NCBI RefSeq assembly: GCF_901933205.1
Contig: NC_044571.1
Coordinates: 7,417,420 to 7,481,419 of the forward strand
From: Camarhynchus parvulus
Lineage: Eukaryota; Chordata; Aves; Passeriformes; Thraupidae
Length of the DNA: 64,000 bases
Direction of reading: 5' to 3'
Shown: piece by piece, positions 47,201 through 60,484 of the stretch
Layout of the letters: each line of letters starts with the position of its first letter
Numbering within the stretch: the stretch's first letter is position 1
Position numbers and translations under genes: made by a program
The notes under the pieces: generated by a model
The model's input: only the letters and a program-made list of their open reading frames with translations
Database searches by the model: none
Told to the model about the DNA's origin: nothing

Positions 47201-47851
47201 TTGAGACCATTTGTTATTTTGGTCTCCATAATATCCCGTGGCCATGACTTGCACAACTTCAGCACATGCTGGGTGGTGAAGTGTTCCCTTTTTAAAAACC
47301 CAGCTGATTTCATCAGCCCTTATTCTTATATTGTCAGGAATGATAATTAGTCTCTTTCCTCAACTACCCATTACCACTCATGACGTTATCAGGCTTCATC
47401 TCTTCCTCAAGCTGAAAATACCCAGTATATTTTGCTTTTCCTCACACAAAACTCCGTTCACTGAGCCTGCTTCTTCCTTTTTCTGGGGCACTTTCAGCTC
47501 CCCATTCCAAGCTGTGGTGATGAGTTCACTCCATAATATTCAGGATAAAGACACATCATGAATTTATGTGGTAGAATAACTAATTTTTTCTGTTTGTTCT
47601 CTATTCTTTCCCTAACAATTCCTAACAATCTTTCTGACCACCGCTGAGCAATGAACTGATTTTCACAGGGACTTGTCAGTAATGACTCCCAAATCTCTTT
47701 CCTGAACATCAGAGGCTAATTTAGAAACTGTCATTCTGTGTCATCCTGGAGTGGTTTTTTCCCCCCATATGCATCACTTTGCATCTATTGGCATTGAATT
47801 TCTTCTATCATTTTATTGCCCAATCACTAAGCATTGTAAGATCCTTCTCTG
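47201..47851 (-). mobile_element. Ancient CR1-family LINE relic
   Basis: On the plus strand the blocks appear in the order expected for the reverse complement of an old amniote CR1/L3-type 3' half: 'ggtctccataatatcccgtgg', 'cagcccttattcttatattg', 'agctgaaaatacccagta', 'gagttcactccataatattc', 'gacacatcatgaatttatgt', 'gcaatgaactgat', 'gactcccaaatctctttcctg' and 'catcactttgcatctattgg'. It is far more diverged than the other CR1 copies here and has no open frame. About 650 bp is a long survivor for such an old insertion. Confidence 0.7.
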
Positions 47852-48673
47852 AAGGTGAAAATCAGAAAATTGATATGGGAATTTGGCCAATTGCATGTGA
47901 AATGTATTTGTAATTTCACGGGAAGCACAGTCAATATGTGAAGAATGCAACTCAGAGAAAAACACACCTCTTGCTGCCAAAAAGCCTGGGAAGTTCATTT
48001 CATGGAGGATCTGACTTTTAAAGAAAATAAATTCTTTTCCTCATTTGTGTGTGTGACTGAAGGAATTACATCTTTCCAGTCTAAACTTTAGTTCTGAGAT
48101 ACCTACAATGCAGGGAACATGGAATTTGCCAACCAGGGAATGTCTCAGGGAGCAACTAACTCAGTCCATGCAATTCAGAAAGTACTGACATCCCAGTCAG
48201 GACAGCCACATCCTGACAAGGCTCTGCTACGTCTGACAAGGCTGTGGGTTGGTGTCTGACACCCTGGTGGAGGAGCACCTCTTGCTTTGCTGTTTGCATC
48301 CCCCTGGAAGTACACTCTGAAAATTATTTTCATTAATAGCTTTGTCTAATGATTTTTGAGCCACCTCTATAGGCCATCTACACCTCCAAGCAGTTATTTG
48401 TGTCACCAAAGGGCACCTCCCCCTTGGAGAAGAGCAAAAATGTTCTCTCTGCAAAATGAGAGAGATGAAAAGGACTTGTTTTTACTGGAACAAGAGAGTT
48501 TAAGTGTGAACAAGGTAAACCAGACCTGACACTGTATGGGGGTGCCTGCATAAATTGTGGATAGCTCTGGTTGTAGATTTACAGAAATAAATCCTGCCCA
48601 TGAAAAAGGTGACAGGACTTGGGAGAGATTTGATGCTGCCTCCTCCCTGCAAAATGCTTTAGGCTGCCACAGA
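47852..48673. other. No gene recognised
   Basis: About 0.8 kb of unassigned DNA between the ancient CR1 relic and the pyrimidine tract. Confidence 0.4.
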
Positions 48674-48859
48674 TTTCCTTCCTTCCTTCCTTCCTTCCTT
48701 CCTTCCTTCCTTCCTCCTTCCTTCCTTCCTTCCTTCCTTCCTTCCTTCCTTCCTTCCTTCCTTCCTTCCTTCCTTCCTTCCTTCCTTCCTCCCTCCCTCC
48801 CCCTCCCTTCCCTCCCTCCCTCCCTTCTTCTCTTCCTTCTTCTCTTCCTTCTTCCCTCC
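48674..48859 (+). repeat. (TTCC)n microsatellite, 186-nt pure pyrimidine tract
   Basis: From 48674 to 48859 there is no purine on the plus strand. It starts as (TTCC)n with one slip near 48714, changes to CCCT-rich units at about 48789 and ends in TTCTTC-type units. The Phe/Leu/Pro/Ser repeat frames over it are artefacts. Confidence 0.97.
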
Positions 48860-49942
48860 AGGAACCTTAATTAAGCAAATGAGCAGATCTCTGCTTTAGC
48901 ACACACAGTCTTTTACCCATGTTGTATCAGAGTTTCCTGCATCCAGTGTCATCACAATTCTGAAATTCCACATGGAGCACTTTTCACTGAGCTGCATTCA
49001 ATTATTTATTCGGGCTCTGGTTCCATCCCCACTGAATGCAAGAGCACTGACTTCAGCACAAGGAGTAGCTGGCATACAGCTGGAAGGAGAAAAAATGTGA
49101 ATTAAAAGTAATTTAATCTCATTTAATCACATTTCCTCTCCTCCTTGACCAAAAGCTTTAGAAAATAAACAAACTCTCTGAAAAGGAAAACTATTAACTA
49201 AGTTTCAAAGTCAAGTTCATGCCAACTAATATTATCTATTTCAGGACTTCCTGCCCTGCTTATCTCCTTTTAATTAACCTATTTCTGACCTGGAGCATGT
49301 GTTTGCCTGGCAGACACAGTCCCATTCTGCAATTGCTCTTGGCTCAAGAGAAGAGTCTGTGGTGGTGTTTGTGATCAACATTGCTGCTATGTGTTTCCTG
49401 TAGCAGAGCTAAGGGCAGCCTGAGAGGGAGGCTGGGCAGCAGATGTGGAGCAGGAGCATTGCAGAGGGAAGGCAGAGCTTTCCACTCAAAATGCTGCACA
49501 TTGGAGCCGTTGTTAAAACAACGTGGTCAATCTGCTCTGTCTCCCTTTTCCTACAGCTCAGATGTCTGTGCACAACCCTGGAGCCAAGGGGAGCACAATC
49601 AGCAGAATTTCTATTCATTCTTATCTTCTAAAGTGCAGATTTAACATCCTCCTGTGCACAGTGACAGCCAGGCCATGGAAGGTGATAATAAACTTGCTTC
49701 CCAAATGGAGTCCATCCCTTTATTTAAAATCTGAAAATAAACCCGATAAAACTCTCAGACTCCAGATAACACCTAGAGGTCTCCAATGTGTGTTATTCAG
49801 AGGGCAACAGTCCTGAAAATATGTACTTTTAAGTGCCAGAGATTCTATCTCATGATTTTAGTAGCAATTTGATGCAGCCCTGGACAGCACAAAGAAAGAC
49901 GTTAATCCACTTACCCAACAAATCCTACCCTCCAAAAAGTAC
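48860..49942. other. No gene recognised
   Basis: About 1.08 kb separating the two complementary microsatellites. No exon or known repeat family was seen. Confidence 0.4.
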
Positions 49943-50201
49943 AGAGAGAAGGAAGGAAGGAAGGAAGGAAGGAAGGGAGGGAGGGAGGGAGGGAGGGAGG
50001 GAGGAAGGAAGGAAGGAAGGAAGGAAGGAAGGAAGGAAGGAAGGAAGGAAGGAAGGAAGGAAGGAAGGAAGGAAGGAAGGAAGGAAGGAAGGAAGGAAGG
50101 AAGGAAGGAAGGAAGGAAGGAAGGAAGGAAGGAAGGAAGGAAGGAAGGAAGGAAGGAAGGAAGGAAGGAAGGAAGGAAGGAAGGAAGGAAGGAAGGAAGG
50201 G
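49943..50201 (+). repeat. (GGAA)n microsatellite, 259-nt pure purine tract
   Basis: From 49943 to 50201 there is no pyrimidine on the plus strand. A short GGAA block leads to a GGGA block (about 49974-50003), followed by roughly 50 uninterrupted GGAA units. Overlapping Lys/Glu/Gly/Arg frames are artefacts. Confidence 0.97.
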
Positions 50202-53200
50202 TGGATTCTGATGCAAGAAAACAAACAGGAATGAGTAGGATAAAATACCTTCATCTGGGCAAGTGAAAAACTGGTTGGTAAATACAGGAAACCAGTGCTA
50301 TGAAAAGACAATTTCACAGATGATTCCTTTTCTCCCAATTCTTTTTCCTAATGTGTTCCAATAATTGAAACCAAAAAAACCTGGTTATTCAGTGTGGGAA
50401 AGCTGTATAAGTACACAGCCAGCTATGAACAGTGATTTAAAAGGAAGAAAACAGGTAACAGACAGTTTAGAAGAAATTCCTGCCAGGAAATCAAATGATG
50501 CCAGGATCTAACCACACATTCTGGAAAAAGGCTGTGCCTGGGCTGCCTTGGAGGTGACGATCTCACATTGTGGCACAGCGTCCTTGTGGCCTCACTGCAG
50601 TGTGACTCCCCTGAAGTCCTTTGTTGGACCCCAACACCTTCCAGCCTGGACCAGCCACAAGCACCACAGAGTCCTGGAACACAAACAACTATGAATGTGA
50701 AAGCTGAAGATAAAAATAAGCACAAGTCCTTCTTTTCCATCCTAAGCTCAACTGAAACATAACACAGACCCAAGCAGAGAGGAGATAATCTTAGAAGTGG
50801 CTGCCAGCCTGTTTACTTACTTATTGTCAGATGATAAATGCTGGCAAGCCCTCATCTCCTGTTTTTCCCTTGAAAATGTTGATTTCCAGAGTTTCTCCTG
50901 TCAAAGCCATGCTAAGGGGGACATGAGCTGGGGTGGAAGCACAAAGCCAAGCTGTGCACTGCTAGTGGTGGCAAGGCTGCTCCAGCACCATGCCCCCAGG
51001 CCACTGTGAGGCTCAGAGGGATTTCCTCACACTTCCCTTTCTTGTTCAGGGTAATTGTATTTCCCAGGGATGGGAAAATCCACTCTGGCAGCCAAGGTGT
51101 CTCCCCAGTGTCATGAACAGGCTGGGCTTGAGCACAGACATCACAGCTTTCACTCTAGACAGGGCAGCCACAAATGAAATTGAAACATTAGAACCCTTAA
51201 ATGCAAAGTGGGTGTCTGTGACAACAAATTGCTCTGTGCCAGCTGCTGTACCAATCAGCAACACAGGTCTTTTGTGCCTTCCCTCAGAGCTGAAAGGTAA
51301 GAAATACCAGTTCCTGGGAGTAGCATGTAGAAGAGCATCACCCAGCATCACTAAAGATGATCAACTGCTTCATCAGCTGCTTCCCTCCAGCACTGGTCAA
51401 GGAAGAAGAATCTGCTTCTCAAAATACTCTTTTGTCTCACTTTTAGGAAGGATTTTCTGTCATTTCTTTGACTGACTGCCACCAGCCCATGCCTCAAACG
51501 AGCAAAACATCCCTGGGAACTAAAAAGTTTGTTGTGTAACAGAGCTGGGAATATTACACCAAAACACAGTGGTTTGGATGCTGCTTGATCAATGTTTCAT
51601 CTCAGAAATACCAACATGTTCTGTCTGACAACAAAGCAAACAATTTCTCTGCAACACTATTTATCTAAATAAAATCTAAAGCAGAAAAAGGTTAAAAGGA
51701 TTAAATACTTCCAAAATGAAAAATCTCTTTTTAGTTTAAATAAAGCATATGAGCTTCAATAAAGAATCTTTTAAAATACCATTCTTGGCTCAGCATCAAA
51801 TGAACATTTTTCCATTCTTTTGTTTCAACTGCCATTCTGAAAAAAATAATATTCACCTCTCTCTGGCACTGCACAAATTCAAAGCAGGAGTACCCCTATC
51901 TTCCCAGACAATACTGCATGCTCTCCTAAAAAGGATTTCTTTTGAAGTTGAGATGTCTTCAGCAAAAAAAACCTATAAATAGATGGTGAGGAAGGTGACT
52001 TGGGACAACTGTGAGTTGTATAAAGGGCAATTTCCCTACTCAATGAGAGCAGCAGAATTGGATTCAACTCACAGCCACTTATCCAGATGTCTGTAATTTT
52101 TTTGTCTGTAAAATTACCTTCCCAGAATAAGTAGGAAAGGTCCTGTGGGTCAAGGCTTAGAGATATTCATAGAAAGCAGAAGGAAAATGTTATTGCACTT
52201 TAGTAGCTGTAGCTTTGCTACTGAGTTATTTGTGATAAGTCTATCTGAAAATCCAGGTATGATGGAAAATGACAGATTTTAAATAAATCCTCTCACTTAT
52301 TGCCAAGAGCAAAAGCAGCTTTATTTTATACATGTAAAGAGCTTCCACTTAGACATCATACTCACACTGTAATTTCAAATAAACAACATTTAAAACAGCA
52401 GCTAACAAGACTTAGAGTTAAAAGCCTGATGATTAATCCATCACTTCACCTGTCTTCCCAAATTATACATGTTTAGCCAAATAAAGTATTAACATTCTGC
52501 ATTTTACATACAGCGGCACAAGGTAAAATAATCTACTGTGACAAATGTTTCCAGAGGGGGGAAAAAACCATTTACAAACTGTTGAGAAAACTGATGTAAT
52601 GCACAAGAAGCTCTTGGAGATTTCATCAGCAAAAGGCTGAGCTTTCTAAACACCTCACACCTGTTTTCTGAATGCACTTGTGCTGAATTACACCACTGTG
52701 GGTTTGCTGCTGTTGTTCCTGGCAAGGGAGAGGAGGGAGAACCCTGGGATGGCTCCTGCGCCTTTCACTCGCACATCACACTGAAAAAAGACATGGCTGG
52801 AGATGGGAGAGGTAAAAACTGAGGGGTAGGAGAGCTGCAGAGCAGGCTGGGGATGGCAGAGGCTGCCCAGCAGCTCCTCATCCTCCCAAAAGCAGCCTGA
52901 GATTGTGCAGAGACTGACTCAGAGCAGACCAGGAGCGAGCGCGTTAAAAAAGCAATGCCAGCTTGAGGAACACAACCAGAATAGCACAGAGTGCTGTGAC
53001 ACACAGGCAGGGAAACAGGCTCATTACCTCATGCATATGTTTGGAAACTGTTTTCAAGAGAGCTTTTCTGGTGGTAGGTACAGTTTGTTCCTCATACTCA
53101 TTTAGCTAGGTAACATTTTCACTCATTAGGGAGAAACACAAACCAGTTGGGGCAAGGCTGAGACACATCCTGGCTCATGTCTGGGCTTGAGCTGGGAGGC

Positions 53201-56200
53201 TGAAACTGTCCCACTAAGCCTGTGAGCTCTTTGTGGGGTATCAGATGTGATGGGGTCAGGCTGCCCACTGAGGCAGACCTGAAATGACAGGAAAATCAAG
53301 ATATATTTTTAACACATTTATGCAGCATGTCTTGCACTTCTGTATCAATATAACATCTTTAACCCTGGGAGGGATGATGCACAAGCATGTAACAGAAAGG
53401 CAGCAAGGGAAAGATGGTGTTTGTTGAGGAAAGGCTGATCTTTGGGCTGTAAGTCATTCCTTGGCCTGGCTCGTGCTTTTTGTTTATTGTTTTGAAGTGA
53501 TGCTTAAGAAAAGCCCACGTTTTCACTGATTTTCCTGCAATGATGCCATCATGAATGTCCTGTTAGCAAGCACTGCCAGCAGCACATTGTGGCTGTATTA
53601 GACAGTGTTTTAGGAAATGGGTGGAGTGTGGCATGTTTTGGTTATTCCTCAGCATCGTCCTTCTCAAATGGGGCTATTGCCACCTTGGAGGACCCAATAA
53701 CTGAGCACTGCAACCTCAGAGGCAAAAAGTCTGGTAGCATTTCAGCCTATGAACAGCCAGGACACCGCTAACCCAGCTCTCCAGTTTATTCTGGCATCAG
53801 TATTTCGAGTCTGTTACAAGGCTTGGTGATTTCAGAGTCCCAGTTTTAGTGCCAGCAGCATGCAGAGTTTACACTGCAGAAGGAGCCCGAGGTACTGTTG
53901 TTGTGTTTTAGTGCTCTTGATGGAAATTTTGTTCCATTCATTTATTCAAGCACCTTTCAAGCACCAGATAAGATTTCAGTGTCCTGCAGCAAGTCCCACC
54001 ACCCAGAGAGGTGCTGAAAATCTCCTCAGCCTTGCTGAACCTGCCAATTGTCCCTTTTCATGCGTTGCTCCCCTGTCACCTGGCGTGTCCCTGCCCCAGA
54101 ACCACATTTCACTGCAAAGCGAGAGTGGCTTTCCAGCCAGACCCTTTCAAAAACTTCAGCCTTTCTCAGGCATGTTTGTTTTGGCTGTTCCAAAGTTTCC
54201 TCTCCCTTTAATAGATGGCAAATGCATTATCCAGCACAAACAGGGAGCCCATATGATGGGGTGGAGGGACAAAACAGATGGCACATGAGTCACTCCCATT
54301 CGCCACGCCGGCGATGAAAACAGGCTCCTGCTTTAGCATCCTGCTGGAGGCTTCTTGCAAAAGACAATTGAGGAGTTCAGTGCCTGACACTGAGCCCCCA
54401 CAGCCTTCCAGGTGAGAGAGGGATTGCTGCTCAAGTCCTTCCTGTGTGCATCCAAAGCAATCCAGGAAAGGGCTGGGGGCTGTGGCAAGTCCCTGGTGAT
54501 AAACCGCTGAGAAACGGCCAAATTCCCTGCGTGTGAGGGCACTGAACCATCCCCGGGGCCACACGGTCTCTGTACTTCTTCAGGGTATTAAACTTCCTTG
54601 TTGTGTTTCCTTCCACCTACTTTGCTGTTTGCTTTAACTCCCTGTGCCTGGCAGCACTGGGAATGCTCCCTGTTTTCTTTTCTCTTTCCCCCCGCCCCTT
54701 CCACAATCCTTCTATGGGTAATGGATTTTATATGCTAACTCACATCACTGAAATGCCATGAATTACACAAGTAGGAGTAGAAGGCATTGGTTATGCTCTT
54801 GCCAGGAAAGATCCTCAACCTATTGGAAATAATGATTATTTGCACTGTATAAATTGGATTTCTGCCATGAACAATATTAGAAGGAAAAGGCAGTGAGCAG
54901 TATTACTCTGCTGCTGAGTATTCATTGTGTTAAAGCAAAAATAGACCTAATATCAGATAGCTACCACCTGGAAACTGCATTATATATTTGGGTGAGAATA
55001 CAATCCCAGTCTGCAAATACATTTGCACATGATTACTTTTACATATTGCAAGAAATTTCCTTGAAATTCAGTGTGTGTAACATTATTAGTCTTTATTCAT
55101 ATTTGCAGAGGACAGCTTAGAGGAAGAGGCACAAGATAGTTCTTTCTATCAAGAAGGTGTAATTAATTTTCTGTCATAATTAAGGAAGGAGGATTGTTGG
55201 AATCAAAGACATATAATCAATGAACATATTATTAGTTATTTCTAACTTAACTGTCCAAATGTAAAATTCTTTAGACATCAAAAAGCACTTCACTGCATAG
55301 CTAGAAGGGATTCTTTTTTCCTAAAAATAAGGCAGACTTATCCTCAGAACTCTCTGAAAATTAAAATTTGTATTTCAAAGAAAAATTGCTATTATTAAAA
55401 CAGGAAAGTTTTTTGTGAAACAAAAAAAACTTCAATGTGAAACCTGACAAATTCAAGATACATATACAGAGAGAGACTTTCTCCTTTTTTTCCTGTTTCC
55501 CTTTCACACTGACACTGTAAAATCGATAACATCAAAATTGTTCTGGTTTTGCTTTTCATTTTCCTTTTTATTGCCTTCAATAATTTTGAAATTTCCTCAT
55601 CTTTGAAAAAGAAAAATGGAAGAGTCCCTTGTTTGTGTCACACTTCAAGCACTAGAAAGACTTTTCAAAGTTCCAATAGCAACCAGCAGCAGAAACATTT
55701 GAAAATGCAAAAAAAAAATTGTTTGTGTGGGCAGAGCTGCCTGTTCAGCTTTCATTTCACTGTCCCCAGTTTCAAAGAAATATTTGACACTGTTAAAACT
55801 TCAAAGCAATCAGACATTGGTGTTTCAAAGGTTTACAAGAATTCCTTTTGAAAACCTGTGTAGTGTCAGAGAGAACAATGTTCAGACAAAAAACCCTGAT
55901 GGTGGCAGATGCTGCTAATTTGAATTGGAGTCCCAATACCAAAGAACATCAGTAGAAACAGCCCTTCCCAAATACTCAGAGCAGCAATGCTCCAATAAAA
56001 TAAAATAACTTTTAAAAACCCCATAATTTTTCTCTTACAGTGTCTTCTCCTAAATGAGGAGATCTGGTAAAGGGAAATAGATTTGTAAGTGGTCACTGAT
56101 CCTGCGTGAACTCATCTTTAGACATCTAAGGGGGAAATTTACAGGGATCTGATGTTCACTCATGCAAAATCAGACCCTTCAAATGTGTTTCAAGTTCAAA

Positions 56201-59200
56201 GCCTCGAACACAGCACATTTCTTGGCCCATGCAACACAGTACATGCAAATTGCACCATGATATAGACACATCTGCACACAATTCCACAGTACATGGAAAA
56301 AAAAATTCATAAACTGAGAGAAGAAATTGTACAAATGGAATATTAGAGATACAAAAAAAAAAAAAAAGTCTAAAACCAAAGCATCCTTTTTTTTATTGTT
56401 AATGATGCAATCAGATTTTGCACCAGTAAATTGGCTTTGATCTTTGTTGCCCTCCTGTGCAGACAAATACAGCAGCTGTTTTCTGCTGTGGCAGAGAGGG
56501 GAGGGAAGGGCTCATGGCTGCTCAGGCTGGGGCTGGTGCCTGATCATGGATCTGCTGCCAGCCTCTGCCTGGGATGGGTCTGCAGGAGTCACACACAGCC
56601 CCTGCACAAGGACTGCACCTGCACAGTTCAGAGAGCTCAGGTAGGACTGAATGTACTTCCTCGGCCTCCACATCCTTTGTACACAGCCAGGAGATGGCCT
56701 GAGCCTCACAAGCTATGCTGAATAAGCAAAAGAGGGGAATTTCAGACTGGAAAATGTAAAAGAAAATCCTCCTTCGCGTCACATGTGCACAGGTGAAGGT
56801 GCATCCTTCAGTCAGCCTGCAGCTCAAAGCCTGTAAGAGAGAGGTTGCCAAAATCAGAAAATATCCCAGATTTAAGCAGACCTGGCTCATCTCAGAATGG
56901 CACTATAATTTTTGAATCTAAGCAAAGCTTTTGTTAGAAAATGGAAATTGGACAAAAGTGTAACTGGGAAGCTTGCACAGAAATACATACAGCAGAGGTG
57001 TACCCTAAACCCACCAGGTCTTTCTGCAAGTAGCACAAAATGACACTCTGAGAGACACAAATAACCTTAATGTATCCTCTTCAGTAGATGTAACTAAGGC
57101 ATTGACACCATATCAGTGCTTTCAGACTTGATGAGATGTCAATGCCTTTGTTGCACGCATTGATCTGCTCAGACTATAGAATAAAGGCTTGTGACCACAT
57201 GGGGAACATCTGCACTGCCCTACTGGATGACTTTTCCACCTTGAATTTGGCATGGGGAAAACTTGATATTCACAGCATCATTAACATTTCCTCCATCTGA
57301 TCTGTGTATTAAGGAATCACAAATTGCCAGGTTATTAGTGGTTTTCCTTGGGGATTCTTTTTTGGACAACAAATCTTTCCTTTTCATGTTGCTCCCATGA
57401 ACAACACTTTCTAAGCAGAAACTGTGTGGATTTTTTAAATGAATTTGAAGCAATGAAGGGTCTGAACATGTAATCCTGAAACTTTAGCACCTCAATCCGA
57501 AGGTGAAGAAATGCAGTCCCAAGCTGTGTGTCCATGAGTGTGGAGACTCCCTGCTAAAGTCCAAATAAATTTCAGATTATGTCTCCAATTCTGACAGCAC
57601 CTCTTGCCAAAGGGTTAATGCAGCATTAAATTTGCATGTCCAGTGCCTGGATTGGCTTTACAACTCCCTTTCATTGTATGGTCAAAATCCACATGGAAGA
57701 TTTCAACTCAGTCAAATGTTTGTTGTCATCAGGATTTACTCAGCTCCCTTCAGCTGTAAAGCAGGGAGCAGACCAAAGGATCACCAAAGTCAGGACAAGT
57801 CCCTCACTGACTCAAACCACCTGGCAAAAGTGATTTCCTTGAGTCTGGGGCATGCATCCCACAAATGGCTCTAAAGTAATAAAAATGTAGAGCCTGCAGG
57901 AATAGAGTGAAACACAACAATGAACTCGAGCTGGTGGATGAGCAGCACGGCCAGCCACCCCCCAGCCTGGCTCCTTGGTTAGTCAACACCAATGCAGAAG
58001 AGCTCCACGTGGATAATTTATGGTTCACATAAATATCACATTATTATAACATTTTCCTGTTCACTCAGAGATAATAAGAGACATACTCCAAATCAATATT
58101 TATTATTTTAGCTTTCCTTCCTCCCTGATGTTAAGCTTGACATCCTTCTCCTCCCCCATTTATAGCCTGCCATTGCTTACTGAACCCCTCCACAGCCTCT
58201 GAGATAAGTATCTGGAGGAGATTCATATATCATGATAGCAATAAACCAATCCTTCCAGACACACTTAACCACAATGCAATACTGTCAAGCTCTGAAGACA
58301 AGTTGCTCCCTGAGGAGCAGAACTACTGAACCTTGATTTCCTGCAGTTCAATGTTGCAGAGCTTTCCTTTTTAACCCCAAACAACACCTCTCTGTCCCCT
58401 TGGTCCTGCACATGTCCCTGGAATATTTTGCCTTGCAGTTTTCTCCAGCTGGAGAAACATTTCGTCACATCTCCCAGGCTTTCTGGTGACTTCACTCATT
58501 TCTCCTTCCTGCCCTTGCTGCTCTTTCCTGTGTTGACATTTGGGCAGGAGACAGTGGGATTAGGGTGGAAAAAACAGATTGGAGATTTGATCTGCCACCT
58601 GGCCAGCTGTGGGGCCACCAAATCCAACAGAGAGCACTAATTTGTTCTGACAAGACGTGAAGAAAACCTCTGTCCTTCACCCACCTGCCAGGTGGGATTG
58701 ATAAATTAGGATGGCTGGAAAAGCTCCCCCTTCCCAGGTTTGGTTTGAAGTGCCCAAGAGGGTCACAAGTTCCCAGAGGGCCATCAGACAGGTGACAGAA
58801 AACCCTCATCCCCTTCTCACAGTACCACCAAGCCAAAAACATGCAGACCCACCCCACACTCTGCTTTTCAGTCAATAATCAACTGACTGACCCAACTGCA
58901 CATGATCTTCACTAGACTGACTGCTTTTCTTCTTCAGGCAGTTTTCATGGCACCAATCATCTTTTTGGTTTTTTGATGTCTAGTGCTAAATTTACATTGA
59001 ATATATCTGTTGGTTATTATTGTCAAAGCTGTCAACCCAAATCCATAAGAATGTCAAACTTGGTTATGCTGCTGATGTTTTGCTGTCTCTGAGGTGGAGC
59101 ATTTCTTTCACTGTTGTGTTATTTACACAATTTCCTTGTTCAAAAAGAAGGAGAAAAGCCACTAAATATTACTTGGGGTATAGGTAAAGCCTCAAAATGC

Positions 59201-59985
59201 ACAAAAGCTAAGACAAACAAGGCTGCAGTGTGCACATTTACTGGTGCAGCTCTTATAAACAAAGTTTAGCTGCCTGGATCCTGGTGATTTATACACTTTG
59301 GGCAAATATTGAGCTAATGTGTGATTCATGTCCCCAGGCACACTCCAAAGCTGCACTGTGTTCCCTCCACTGTGTTTTAGACATGTGCAACAGAATGTTA
59401 CTGTTTGATCCAAAACATGTGTTATGACTTTCTTCCTTTTCCTTTGGTGCATTAGCAGAAGTTTTTGGCAACCCTAATTCCTTCTCAAATATTATCAGAA
59501 TAAAAGGGTCAGATTATCATTTAATTTGCTTGGAGGAAACTGAGAAGGTGGGAAAAATAAATTTTATGTGCCTCTGTGAACCAATAGCTGTCCCTGTGGG
59601 CACTCTCTGGCCCTATCTTTTCTCCCATGACTCAAGTTTCACCTTCAAGTCTTGGCTTTCACCAGGAAGAAGTGAGAACATATCCTGAAAGACACTTTGA
59701 CACCAATTGATCATTTTGCTCACCTAAGACTATCATTTATATGCTAACAGAAAGTCCAAGGCTGCCATTCAGCAAGTCCCCAAAGAGGTTCTGAAGTTTT
59801 CTGGGGTCACCTCAGACTTGGCTCACTGCAGACTGACAGATCAGCCAGGGCTCCAGTTGCAGTTGGGCTTCCGGGAGGTGAAATGCAGCCTGGGTGTGGG
59901 AACCCAGAACATCCCTCTGTCTGTCCAGGATGGCCAAGACCCCTGCCAGGGGGCTCAGAGACCCTGGCACAGAGCCCAAAACACC
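50202..59985. other. No gene recognised; hairpin and A-tract
   Basis: About 9.8 kb, the longest stretch without a recognisable transposon. It holds the hairpin at 57084-57172 and an A15 tract at 56353-56367. The DNA at 53.5-54.6 kb is richer in GC and short frames but shows no domain. A 79-codon frame at 59818-60057 runs across the 5' edge of the following LTR and stops there; it may be retroviral or chance. Confidence 0.4.
57084..57172. ncRNA. Second precursor-like hairpin (candidate, weaker)
   Basis: The 12-bp core AAGGCATTGACA (57096-57107) is matched exactly by its reverse complement at 57137-57148. The inner arms add an ATCA/TGAT pairing. The outer arms add a bulged TGTAACT/TGTTGCA pairing and AGTAGAT/ATCTGCT with a G-U wobble. 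The terminal loop is large and one outer bulge is about 7 nt, so it is a poorer precursor than the 46.8-kb hairpin. It may be chance. Confidence 0.2.
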
Positions 59986-60480
59986 TGTGGGTTTGATTAT
60001 GACCCGTGGAGCAAATTACCAACCTTATATGAGGATCAGCAAGCCACAACAGTGTAGGTAGAATAATAGTGACGTTATCAAGGGGTGGAAAAGTAGATTT
60101 TGGGGTTTTTGGTATGGGGGTTCAGGGGGCAAGATGGAGGGAACTGGGTGTGTCCAGCCTTTCTCCTTCTTCTTCCTGGCCTCCATCTTCTGCTGTGATG
60201 TTGGCACTTACAGATTGGTTTAGAGTAGAAGCTCACTGTCTAACATAGGTGATAGGTATTGGGAAGTAATTGTAAACATTGTACACGTAGTTTTTAGTAT
60301 AAAGACATAACACTGCCCTGGGGGCAGGCAGAGTGCCTGGAACTGTCCTGCTGGATGGACCTCGGCAGGACAGGAGAAAGAATTTTATAGATAAGGAACA
60401 ATAAACAACCTTGAGACCGAGAAATGAAGAGCTCTGACTCCTTCTTCAAGTGCTCAGACTGGGAAAAGAGACTTTTAACA
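59986..60480 (+). mobile_element. Passerine-type ERV LTR (possible 5' LTR)
   Basis: The block of about 495 bp begins 'tgtgggtttgattatgaccc' and ends 'gagacttttaaca'. It contains a TATA-like 'ttttagtataaagac', the R/U5-like 'gacctcggcaggacaggaga' and a poly(A) signal in 'gaacaataaacaacc', followed by 'gagaccgagaaatgaagagc'. I recognise this module order from passerine ERV LTRs. Four bases after its end comes a TGGCG motif, suggesting a 5' LTR whose internal genes are missing. The start is uncertain. Confidence 0.7.
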
Positions 60481-60484
60481 TTCT

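Noticed and set aside
48674..50201. Regularly spaced short repeats as a CRISPR array
   Set aside because: They are 4-bp microsatellites with no spacers; no CRISPR array or cas gene exists in the window.
49833..50338. Lys/Glu/Gly/Arg and Phe/Leu/Pro/Ser repeat proteins of 100-137 residues
   Set aside because: Pure translations of the GGAA/TTCC microsatellite.
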